Source: Lachnospiraceae bacterium
GTDB lineage: Bacteria; Bacillota; Clostridia; Lachnospirales; Lachnospiraceae
Direction of reading: 5' to 3'
Length of the DNA: 18,656 bases
NCBI GenBank assembly: GCA_900766925.1
Contig: CAAFXG010000284.1
Span: 1-18,656, forward strand
The notes beneath the pieces are model-generated. The model did no database searches, was not told the DNA's origin, and saw only the letters and a list, made by a program, of their open reading frames with translations. Shown piece after piece: positions 5,541 through 14,602 of this stretch. The first letter of the stretch is position 1. Each line of letters opens with the position of its first letter. The position numbers and the translations under genes were made by a program.

Positions 5541-8500
5541 ATGGCACAGAATATTACTTTAATTGAGTATGCAAATCTCAAAAGTTCAAATATAAATGAT
5601 ATAGTTGAATTTGCACAAAGCAAAGGCATCACTATACCCAATACCCCAGACTACGTATTAGATGACTCAATTTTAAAACAGATAGATCCCATATTTCATC
5701 ACAATTTGAAGTATGGAAGGAAAATTGGCAGTACTACGAATGTGCCAAATAACCTTAAAGTGATTGGACAAATTGATTTGACCGCACTTAACGATTCCTC
5801 ACATCCAAAAGTCAAAAGTAAAGAAGAAAAGAAAACAACCATATCAGATGAAGAAGTAAGACGACTAAAGGATTTTGGAAGCAACCATCACAATGACATC
5901 ATAACTGGTGTCATTGAAAAAGTCATGTCACATGGTGCATACATTTCTTTGGGAGAAGTATCAGGCTTCCTGTATGCAAAAGATGTTGCTTGGGGATTCG
6001 TTGACGATATTCATAACTATCTCCTAGAAGGTGAAAAGACAGAAGTCATTGTTCTCGGTTTTGATGAAGAAAAGAAAAAACTGCTTGTTGGAAGGAAGCA
6101 ATTACTGGAAGATCCACTTCTAAATGTAATTGACAGACTATCAATTGGCAGTGAAATAGAAGGCGTTCTTAAAGGAATCTCAAAGAAGAATCGTGCATAC
6201 ATTGAAATTGACAACAATACTATTGCAGAGGCAGAAGTCCCAACTGGATATACATATCCAAAAGGACAATCAATTTCTGGTATAATAACAGCACTCAATA
6301 AAGAACAGCACTTACTTGAAATAACTATAACAAGTCAGTTAAATGAAATAATAAAGCCCATTCCGAATTCTCCCAAGAAGAAGACCTCTCTGGAAAAGAA
6401 TATTGCTGTGGTTCAATTCTTTGATAATAGAGTTAATATGTTTGGGCGAGTGTTGACTAATGCACTTGGTATAAACAATGAAGATGCTACTGGTAAACTA
6501 TACGTCCTTGACATGTCAAAGGGCGAATGGCAACCTTCACTTACTCCAGATGACGGAGATTGGATTATATTCAATCCTGGGAAGAATTTTAGAGGACGAA
6601 TCGCCAAGAATGGTGATAGACTCTCATATGACAAAAATGGACTTTTACTTGCACTTCCATACAGAGGGAAATTTGCAAAAATAAGTGGCGTTGATTCAAA
6701 AGGAACACGTCACGACCATAATGTAATATGCCACGTTATAAATAAGATTCTCAAGAAAACTGATGGCAGAAAAATTGTAGTAGACGCTTTCGCTGACTAT
6801 TTGTCAGCATACAATAGCAATGAATTAAGCAATGTTATTTCTGATTTTTTAAAAGACACAGAGTTAACAAAGCTTCTCATTTCATTACTGTCAGAAATAA
6901 AAGTATATCAAAATGAGAACGATAATTGCGCCAATTCTATAAAAACATTTGGAATTGCAATTGAAAACTCTATTTTTTCAAAGAAAGACATAGAAGTTTT
7001 TAGCGCTTTGCCAAATGATTTTGACTATACCCCTTTCTTTGACAAGACTTTAGAAGTACTTGAAGCATCCGCAAGAGAGAAGTCTGTCATAGTCAGTCGT
7101 TGGCTCAATTCACATTCTTCTATCCTGGACTTATTAATCTCCAGACTAGAATCTCTTTCCATGGATTTGCTCTACGCAATATCCCTTATTACTCAGAACC
7201 ATAATGTGTTTGTTGATTCTAAAAAGCCTTGGAATGAGACATATAGATGGCTCAAAGAGAAAACTGATTCGATTGCTATTTCATTCTTGATTTCGTATTT
7301 CGCTGATAAAGAACAATCATTTATCATTCAAAGCAACATTAAGAATGACTTAGATTATAATGAAAAGAAAGATCTTGTTTCAAAATTACTAGACAATCCA
7401 GAACATCATACTGAGGTACTTATGTATCTTGCAGAAGAATTCGTTACTAATGATTTTGAATTAATATGCAGTTACCTCAGGAATAAAGTTGCCCTGAATC
7501 ACATATATAGCAGAATTAGCGAATATCTAAATGCTCATGTCAAAGAAAACGAGATACAAGTACGAGATTTCTTGGCATTATGTAGTGAACATGACATTCA
7601 AATTACCGATGTTATAGGCTCATTTGACCAACTTACTGATGAAATGGCAGTTGAGATGTTTGCTCAAACTGCTGATTCAGAGTACCTGAATATAGTAGAA
7701 AATTTTGAAAATGTTCCACAATGGCTTAATGAACAAGATGCAGAATTTGTATGTCTATTTCTACAAAGTTGTCAAAAATCTTTTGTTGAAGACGAAGATA
7801 AAGAAGCTATTGCTGAAACATTAACAAGCATCAATGAAGAAAAATTCAAAGATGCCATAATATCACTAGCAGAAGATTATCAATACAAAATTCTTCAACT
7901 ATGTCCTGAAGAATACTCCAGAAACATAGTTGCGAAATATTTTGCGTCTTCTAGTCTTTTTGACCTTTATATAGGTGAGCAATGGAAGAAACTTAGATCT
8001 CAAATTCCATATGTGTCTTTTGACTTGGAATCTGACGAGAACTCTATAAGAGAGTTTGCTTTCAGGAGTAACGATAACACGAAAGTTTACCAAGGAGAAG
8101 AACAACTTGGATCTTTACTTCGTGCTTTAAAGCGCACAGAAATAATTGTTGGTCATAGAATTAAAGAATGGGATTTAGGAACCGTTCTCAAAAAGAAAGG
8201 ATTCGAATCTAACGCATTCGTTTGGGACACACTAGAAATTGAGATACTTTTGAATCCATGCAGATATTCCTATGCTCTACATACTGGACATACAGCTCAA
8301 GAAGATACGGAACTTGTCGACCGTCTGTTTTGGAACCAACTATATCGACTGTCCCAAAATGAAGAATTATGCAACGAGTTATCTGCTCTACTTCCACAAA
8401 AAATCAAAGAAATACTCGATACGCTAAGACAACCAATTTTCGCCGATTTCTTCAGCAAAGATTCTAGTGAAACTGGTTTCTATCAAGTTTTGGTAGATAC

Positions 8501-11500
8501 AGACAAAGAAATTATATCAACTCTTGAAGAAATAAATGCATCAAATGACAAGGCATTAATTGTTGCCCCAAAACGTTTATGGTCGAGAATTGCAGAGCAT
8601 GTCAGTTTGAGATTTGCGAAAGAGCAAGATGATATTGACTACATGACTATTTGCAAACGTCGTCTTGATGAAAAACCACTGCAAGATTTGTTCTTGAATA
8701 CAATAGTGCAAAGGTTTATCAATATGTCAAAGACGCCTGTTGTAGCAAACCTTGCACAGTATTTGCGTCAGAATTATCTAACAGACGAAATTCTGTCTGA
8801 CTACGTTGTTAAATCCGATGGAAAGGTAGATTGTGTAGATATGGACTTCATATCTGACAAAGATAATTTACGCGAGTACAAACACGTTTATTTTATAGGC
8901 TGTGAGATTGAAAATAGAGTAAATCAATTTGCTTTGCCTACGCTCTATTCACCTACAGATTTTTGGAATAACAGCAGCAGTATACCTATGCGTTTAGGAG
9001 CTTCAAGTTATCTTGCAATTACACAGGAAGAGCGAAGCCTTAACATCTTTGACGATGTCCCAAACGATGCTGCAAATGTATGGATAGAGCGTACCAGACA
9101 AGGAAAATATGTCATCAATTATAATTATGACTTTTACTCTGTGCTAAAATCTATTGAGGAGAATATGTCCGGGAGTCTCCAAATTGATACAATTCCGTGG
9201 ATGACAGAAAACTTTAAAGAAAGAGATATAACATTGATCCATAGCGAACGAAGCCGTGGATTTGATGCTATTCCAAAACGTGTATCTGCAACTTCCCGAT
9301 ACAGGGCGACCTATTGGACATATCAATTCGCACTACTCAATAGAATACATGGTAATAAAAAACAATTACCAATTATCCTTTTATTAGACGATGCACTCGA
9401 AATCGAGAAAGTCGAATTATATGCTCAAAAACAAGGATATTATGTTCCGAGAGAAGGAACTCTAATTCGCAAATTAGAGATGATAGAACATCATCAAAAT
9501 AGTATTCTTGTGACATGTAAAGACAAATTCTTCGAAATTGTTGACTGGCGTAAAGACGCCCCATATTGTTATGTCTGGGATCATCTGGCTGTTGAAAAGC
9601 ACATGATGATGTGGCATGGATTTGCTGATGAAAAGAACAAGTCATTCCTATATGACGGAGTGGACGAAAAGACAGCCGAAGACAATGTGGGAACAACGAA
9701 AGATACATACCAATCTGCATTACTGTCTATTTGGCCAGTTTATGAATACTATTTCAGATTCATAAAAGCCAATAGTATTGAATCGACGATGTATATACTT
9801 GACTCATTTCTTGAAGAGTATCATACCCTATCGTCTGTATGGGGTATTTCGTCATTTGGTATCAAAGATTTGTGGCAGAATGAAGATGATTTCAATAATG
9901 CGTTGAATAAAACTAGAGAAATCTTCACTGATGAGATGACAATATACCATGACAATACAGACATTGAAAAAGCAATGGATGTAATCTTGGCGACTCTCAT
10001 AAAGTCAGAAAAAGTACCAAATCCAAAATGGACTGAAATTCAGAAAGAAATACTTCCGCAGATATTGTCTCGCAAAGAAAACTATCTGGTATCTTTACCT
10101 ACCGGCGGTGGTAAGTCAGTTTTGTTCCAAGGCCCTGCTCTCTACAATTCAGCATATACAAATAAGCTATCAATTGTAGTAACTCCACTAAAAGCATTGA
10201 TGCAAGATCAAGTAAAAGAATTGGGCGAGAAAGGATTCATTTCAAATGTCGATTACTTGAATGGTGATCGTTCTTATCAGGAAATAAGAAGCATTTATCG
10301 CAAAATTAATGGTGGTGAAATAGCTATTTTGTATATTACTCCTGAACGTTTCCGTTCAAGAGCATTTCTCAATGCTCTTAATACTCGTATGTCAAATGAC
10401 CATGGTCTTGAATACATGGTATTTGATGAAGCTCATTGTATTTCTCAATGGGGAATGGAGTTTCGTCCTGAATACCTCAATGTCATCAAGAAGTGTAAGG
10501 AACAAAAAGAAACTTATGGCGAGAACATGTGTATAGCGATGTTCTCTGCAACGGTTACTGATATGATATACGAGCAAATTAATAAGGTTGTCCCAGTCAA
10601 ACGTCTTGGTCAAGACAACGACAGGAAGATCTACAATCCAATTCGTAATCATATTGGAATGAAATTCAAGGAGGTATTGCATGATATACCACATCGTCTA
10701 AAAGAGATCGTTGAATACATTAAAAACAATTCTATTGACTCCCAAAAGAGTCGTATGCTTGTTTTCTGCAAAACCAGAAGTCAATGCGAGGAGATGTCTT
10801 TGATGTTAGCAGACGAATTACAAAAAGCAGGAGTCCTCAAATCATCAAATGCAAGCCAATCAGTAGGATATTTTCATGCTGGAATGGATGGGGATGATAG
10901 AGAGGAAACCTACACAAGGTTTAAGGATGAGTCTGATCCTCTTTATATTTTGTGTGCAACCAAAGCGTTTGGCATGGGTATGGATATACCTAATATTCAT
11001 TACATTGTGCATCTTATGCCACCAAGCGTGATGGAAGACTATCTACAAGAAGTTGGTCGCGCTGGAAGAAATGAAGATATGTATAAGGCAGTAGGATTTA
11101 GCACAGACAATCCTATTCCAACCGTATGCTTATGCTCAACAGATGACATAAAAAAGGCAAGGGAACAACTCCTTCAAAACATGTTGAGTTGGAAGAACCT
11201 TGAAGAAATCAGAGTTGCGATTAATACATATATATCACACATTCAACCACTTGAAAAGACTAAGGAATACCCAATAGTTGTACCTAATACGTTATGGGCG
11301 AATGGACAATTTGATCATGATTTTAAAGACTTTAAGATTGGTCAATATTGGCTTGAGCGCATGGGACGTATAAAAATGGGGTACCTAAGTCCAGCACATA
11401 TAAATGTAACCATTCTCGATAACAATTCTGGTGATTCATTAGAAGACAAACTAACACGTTTGTCATCATCAACCAAGGGTAAACTCGCCCTTGACATTCT

Positions 11501-14500
11501 TACAGAATTACGACTCATACAAAACGAGCAACAGAGCCAAACTATTCAGGTGTCCCTACAAGAACTTGCATCAAATATGTCAATGTCATCAACAAGACTG
11601 CTTGACTGCATGATATGGTGCGAAAAACATTCAATTATTCGTATTGAAGAAGAAACACGCTGCCACATTGCCTTTACCCGTCTAAGTGAGGTAGGATATA
11701 TGCTTGGAGGTTATTCTTCTCATGATGTTGCGTTCCATGTCATTTTAAATGCAACGAGAAAATTATTGGCAAACAACCATTTGAAGGTCGAACGAAACTA
11801 TTCTTTAAACGACATCCAAGGGTTCATAAGGGAGGCTGACAATCTTGAAGAAATAGTCAAAGATGTAACTAAAACAGAAGAAGACGGCAAGCAGACTACA
11901 GAAAAATACATGATATGGTACAACGAGAATGACAAGCAGAAAAATAAAGGTTTGTCTATCGCTAAGTCATATCACGATGATTTGTATAAAAAACGTCTCA
12001 GGCAGGTAATTTCTCTGCTGGAACTGATACCAGATGTTAAGGTACAGTCGTACCTTGACACCAAGAAAAAGTGTGTACTACAGTCTGTGATTGTTGAAAA
12101 AGATACATGGAAAGATTTTTTGGATTCTTTCCAGAAAGATTGCATACGTCTGCTAACTTACATAAACAAAAGCAAACAGACAAAACTCAGGTGGTCAGAT
12201 GCCATTGTAGAATTGCAGCTTGAAGAAAAGGGATTTGCATACTTTGACAGTCTTTTGCGTTACCTAGACGGTATGGCATACCTTGCAACAGATGCCTTAT
12301 TGCCTACTGGTATAGAAATATACACAACAGATCTATCAGAAAATGTGATTCTTGAAAATGTATCTGAAGGATCAAAAGATTTCGATGATAAAGTTGCTTT
12401 TGATGAAGCAATGGAAATACGCAACCTACGCTTGTATGTGATGGATGTTCTAACGACAAAGATACATAACGATAAGGATTTCCAGGAATTGATAAGCACG
12501 TATTTTGCATCCAAAAACGCAGATGATTTTAGAACACTATTGAGCAAGTATTATGACGAAAACGACCCTATATGGGAGGCTCTACGTGCAACTGCTATAA
12601 AAAATGCAGAGGAACAGCTTAAGGACAATCCCGAACAATGGGCTATATATCAAGAGAATTCAAATACCAATGTGAACGTAGAGGCTGGTCCTGGTTCTGG
12701 TAAAACACATGTATTGACTCTTAAATGTGCAAAACTGATATATCACCAACATGTCAATCCTCAGAGTATTCTTGTATTGGCCTACAATAGAGCAGTGGTT
12801 GTCGAGTTAAGAAGTCGTTTGGCAAAATTATTTGCATCTTTAGGTTTAAGTCGTTCTGCCAGTCAACTGCACGTATACACATTCCATAGCCTCGCTAAAA
12901 GAGTTTGTGGCGATCAAGCTTTAGCTGGTCATGAAATGTTCGAATGGGAAAGTATTCTTCTAAATACTATAAAGAATCGACCTAATGACGTGAGAGCAGC
13001 CATGCCAGAACTTCAATATGTGTTTATTGATGAGTTTCAAGATATAACACAAACTCGACTCAATGCTATGTTTGGATTGAAAGAGATTTATAATCCTTTG
13101 ACATTCTTTACCATTGGGGATAAAGACCAAAGTATTTATGGATTTGAGAAAGAAGAGTCGATGGATCCTAATTACTATTATAAACAGCTATACGATACTC
13201 TGAACCCAAAGAAGATGGAGATGTTTACAAACTATCGCTCATATCCGAAGATTCTTAATGCTGCTAAGTGTTATCTTCCAGAGCATTCTCCATCAAAAAA
13301 TGCTTTAAGGCCATGCAAAAAGAATATCGAGAAGGAACCACAAAGTGAATATGTTTATATCTATCCAAATAATCGTGATTGGTCCCAAGACTTTGCAGGA
13401 TATGTTCAGTGGCTAAAACTGCAAAATGTTTCAGACCTGGCAGTATTCTTCAGAACAAATAACGAAGTATATCATGGGTATTCGCTTATTAAAGCATTAA
13501 ATCTTCCAGGAATCCGTATTAGGATTCAGGGGGCTTCTGCGTGTGAATTGTTCAGAATGAGAGAAATCTACGCTGTACTAAAATTACTTGATGATAATCG
13601 AAATAAAATAATAATAATTGATAACAGCCAAACAGAAAAATCATTAAAAGCGACCATCACGTCATGGATCCAGAAGTTCCCAAATTGGGATTCGTTTTAT
13701 ATGGATTTTGCTTACGTCCTTATTCTTGATTATTTAGATTTCGCTGCAGGTGATGAAGAATCACATACTTATGGTGAAATGGCTGATAGCATAAGGGAAA
13801 CACTCAAAGAAGATAATCCTCAGCTATATAAGTTATACGATGATAAGCGTTATGCAGACAGACGCATATTGATTGATCAACAAATGAATGTTGTATTAAC
13901 AACCATGCATAAAGTTAAAGGGCTTGAATTTGATGCTGTCATTATAACTCCATCAGTGACCTCATTACCATTTAACCCAACAGAGGATATAGACGATTCC
14001 CTTCCTCTTTCTCGTTCAGACATTGAACAGATTGAAGAAGAACAAAGACTTCTTTATGTAGCATACACTCGAGCAAAGAAATTCCTGTTTGTTTACAAAG
14101 GTAATCGAGAACTTGCAGTTGAAAATATACAACGATTTACAAGTCTAGAAGACCAATGGGGAATCAGAGAGCGTCGTGTTGGCTTAGATAATTATAACAT
14201 TGGCTACAATGCTGGATATAATTACAAAAACAACAATTCAATAGTATATAATGTTCGTAAAAACGATCCACTCTCAGTTAGGCGTTTCAATGGTATGACT
14301 CGTGGAGGGCAACCATTTTCCACATTCAACATTATTCATAATGGTAATGTAGTTGGACAGCTGTCAAGAAGGAGTACCATTGCACGAAAGATGGAGGCAG
14401 AAAACAAAGATATGTTGAATGGTTTCTTCGTGAGCGAAGTATTCTACTGGACATACGAAGATACTTTAGCTGCAGACAAACGAGCAGAAGAAGAAACTGG

Positions 14501-14591
14501 TCGAAATCCGAATTATGCTTCTGGATGGTGTGCTGAAGCTAAGAACCAAGGATATATATTTATTGTAAACATAGCTGGTTACGGTCAGTAA
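5541..14591 (+). CDS. Giant multidomain RecQ-UvrD helicase/exonuclease fusion (3016 residues)
   Basis: Domains in order: IF2-N-like segment (~5-50); S1 fold (~119-191, ITGVIEKVMSHGAYISLG); second S1-like unit (~203-270); a further OB-like region (~285-400); a helical region (~405-815). Next is a DEDDh exonuclease (D828/E830 in FDLES, D878 in GHRIKEWD, H917/D922 in HTAQED). A DinG-like helicase core without a P-loop follows (~1000-1400; ALIVAP ~1005, SILVTCKDKFFEIVDW at 1321-1336). Then comes RecQ: PTGGGKS 1520-1526, DEAHCISQWG from 1629, SAT 1669-1671, QEVGRAGR 1836-1843, and a winged-helix-like stretch ~1980-2050. Last is UvrD: Q-motif ~2366, GPGSGKT 2383-2389, DEFQD 2497-2501, GDKDQSIYGF from 2526, MHKVKG 2789-2794, YVAYTRAK ~2839. 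It probably unwinds and degrades nucleic acid. ATG 5541 lies 7 bp after the nitroreductase stop; ATG 5508 is rejected because of the promoter. A defence or repair role is inference. Confidence 0.85.
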   Translation: MAQNITLIEYANLKSSNINDIVEFAQSKGITIPNTPDYVLDDSILKQIDPIFHHNLKYGRKIGSTTNVPNNLKVIGQIDLTALNDSSHPKVKSKEEKKTTISDEEVRRLKDFGSNHHNDIITGVIEKVMSHGAYISLGEVSGFLYAKDVAWGFVDDIHNYLLEGEKTEVIVLGFDEEKKKLLVGRKQLLEDPLLNVIDRLSIGSEIEGVLKGISKKNRAYIEIDNNTIAEAEVPTGYTYPKGQSISGIITALNKEQHLLEITITSQLNEIIKPIPNSPKKKTSLEKNIAVVQFFDNRVNMFGRVLTNALGINNEDATGKLYVLDMSKGEWQPSLTPDDGDWIIFNPGKNFRGRIAKNGDRLSYDKNGLLLALPYRGKFAKISGVDSKGTRHDHNVICHVINKILKKTDGRKIVVDAFADYLSAYNSNELSNVISDFLKDTELTKLLISLLSEIKVYQNENDNCANSIKTFGIAIENSIFSKKDIEVFSALPNDFDYTPFFDKTLEVLEASAREKSVIVSRWLNSHSSILDLLISRLESLSMDLLYAISLITQNHNVFVDSKKPWNETYRWLKEKTDSIAISFLISYFADKEQSFIIQSNIKNDLDYNEKKDLVSKLLDNPEHHTEVLMYLAEEFVTNDFELICSYLRNKVALNHIYSRISEYLNAHVKENEIQVRDFLALCSEHDIQITDVIGSFDQLTDEMAVEMFAQTADSEYLNIVENFENVPQWLNEQDAEFVCLFLQSCQKSFVEDEDKEAIAETLTSINEEKFKDAIISLAEDYQYKILQLCPEEYSRNIVAKYFASSSLFDLYIGEQWKKLRSQIPYVSFDLESDENSIREFAFRSNDNTKVYQGEEQLGSLLRALKRTEIIVGHRIKEWDLGTVLKKKGFESNAFVWDTLEIEILLNPCRYSYALHTGHTAQEDTELVDRLFWNQLYRLSQNEELCNELSALLPQKIKEILDTLRQPIFADFFSKDSSETGFYQVLVDTDKEIISTLEEINASNDKALIVAPKRLWSRIAEHVSLRFAKEQDDIDYMTICKRRLDEKPLQDLFLNTIVQRFINMSKTPVVANLAQYLRQNYLTDEILSDYVVKSDGKVDCVDMDFISDKDNLREYKHVYFIGCEIENRVNQFALPTLYSPTDFWNNSSSIPMRLGASSYLAITQEERSLNIFDDVPNDAANVWIERTRQGKYVINYNYDFYSVLKSIEENMSGSLQIDTIPWMTENFKERDITLIHSERSRGFDAIPKRVSATSRYRATYWTYQFALLNRIHGNKKQLPIILLLDDALEIEKVELYAQKQGYYVPREGTLIRKLEMIEHHQNSILVTCKDKFFEIVDWRKDAPYCYVWDHLAVEKHMMMWHGFADEKNKSFLYDGVDEKTAEDNVGTTKDTYQSALLSIWPVYEYYFRFIKANSIESTMYILDSFLEEYHTLSSVWGISSFGIKDLWQNEDDFNNALNKTREIFTDEMTIYHDNTDIEKAMDVILATLIKSEKVPNPKWTEIQKEILPQILSRKENYLVSLPTGGGKSVLFQGPALYNSAYTNKLSIVVTPLKALMQDQVKELGEKGFISNVDYLNGDRSYQEIRSIYRKINGGEIAILYITPERFRSRAFLNALNTRMSNDHGLEYMVFDEAHCISQWGMEFRPEYLNVIKKCKEQKETYGENMCIAMFSATVTDMIYEQINKVVPVKRLGQDNDRKIYNPIRNHIGMKFKEVLHDIPHRLKEIVEYIKNNSIDSQKSRMLVFCKTRSQCEEMSLMLADELQKAGVLKSSNASQSVGYFHAGMDGDDREETYTRFKDESDPLYILCATKAFGMGMDIPNIHYIVHLMPPSVMEDYLQEVGRAGRNEDMYKAVGFSTDNPIPTVCLCSTDDIKKAREQLLQNMLSWKNLEEIRVAINTYISHIQPLEKTKEYPIVVPNTLWANGQFDHDFKDFKIGQYWLERMGRIKMGYLSPAHINVTILDNNSGDSLEDKLTRLSSSTKGKLALDILTELRLIQNEQQSQTIQVSLQELASNMSMSSTRLLDCMIWCEKHSIIRIEEETRCHIAFTRLSEVGYMLGGYSSHDVAFHVILNATRKLLANNHLKVERNYSLNDIQGFIREADNLEEIVKDVTKTEEDGKQTTEKYMIWYNENDKQKNKGLSIAKSYHDDLYKKRLRQVISLLELIPDVKVQSYLDTKKKCVLQSVIVEKDTWKDFLDSFQKDCIRLLTYINKSKQTKLRWSDAIVELQLEEKGFAYFDSLLRYLDGMAYLATDALLPTGIEIYTTDLSENVILENVSEGSKDFDDKVAFDEAMEIRNLRLYVMDVLTTKIHNDKDFQELISTYFASKNADDFRTLLSKYYDENDPIWEALRATAIKNAEEQLKDNPEQWAIYQENSNTNVNVEAGPGSGKTHVLTLKCAKLIYHQHVNPQSILVLAYNRAVVVELRSRLAKLFASLGLSRSASQLHVYTFHSLAKRVCGDQALAGHEMFEWESILLNTIKNRPNDVRAAMPELQYVFIDEFQDITQTRLNAMFGLKEIYNPLTFFTIGDKDQSIYGFEKEESMDPNYYYKQLYDTLNPKKMEMFTNYRSYPKILNAAKCYLPEHSPSKNALRPCKKNIEKEPQSEYVYIYPNNRDWSQDFAGYVQWLKLQNVSDLAVFFRTNNEVYHGYSLIKALNLPGIRIRIQGASACELFRMREIYAVLKLLDDNRNKIIIIDNSQTEKSLKATITSWIQKFPNWDSFYMDFAYVLILDYLDFAAGDEESHTYGEMADSIRETLKEDNPQLYKLYDDKRYADRRILIDQQMNVVLTTMHKVKGLEFDAVIITPSVTSLPFNPTEDIDDSLPLSRSDIEQIEEEQRLLYVAYTRAKKFLFVYKGNRELAVENIQRFTSLEDQWGIRERRVGLDNYNIGYNAGYNYKNNNSIVYNVRKNDPLSVRRFNGMTRGGQPFSTFNIIHNGNVVGQLSRRSTIARKMEAENKDMLNGFFVSEVFYWTYEDTLAADKRAEEETGRNPNYASGWCAEAKNQGYIFIVNIAGYGQ

Positions 14592-14602
14592 AAAAAGATA
14601 TT

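Noticed and set aside
12260..12547. Minus-strand frames of 95 and 68 residues within the giant gene
   Set aside because: They are shadows of an uninterrupted 9-kb coding frame with clear helicase motifs on both sides.
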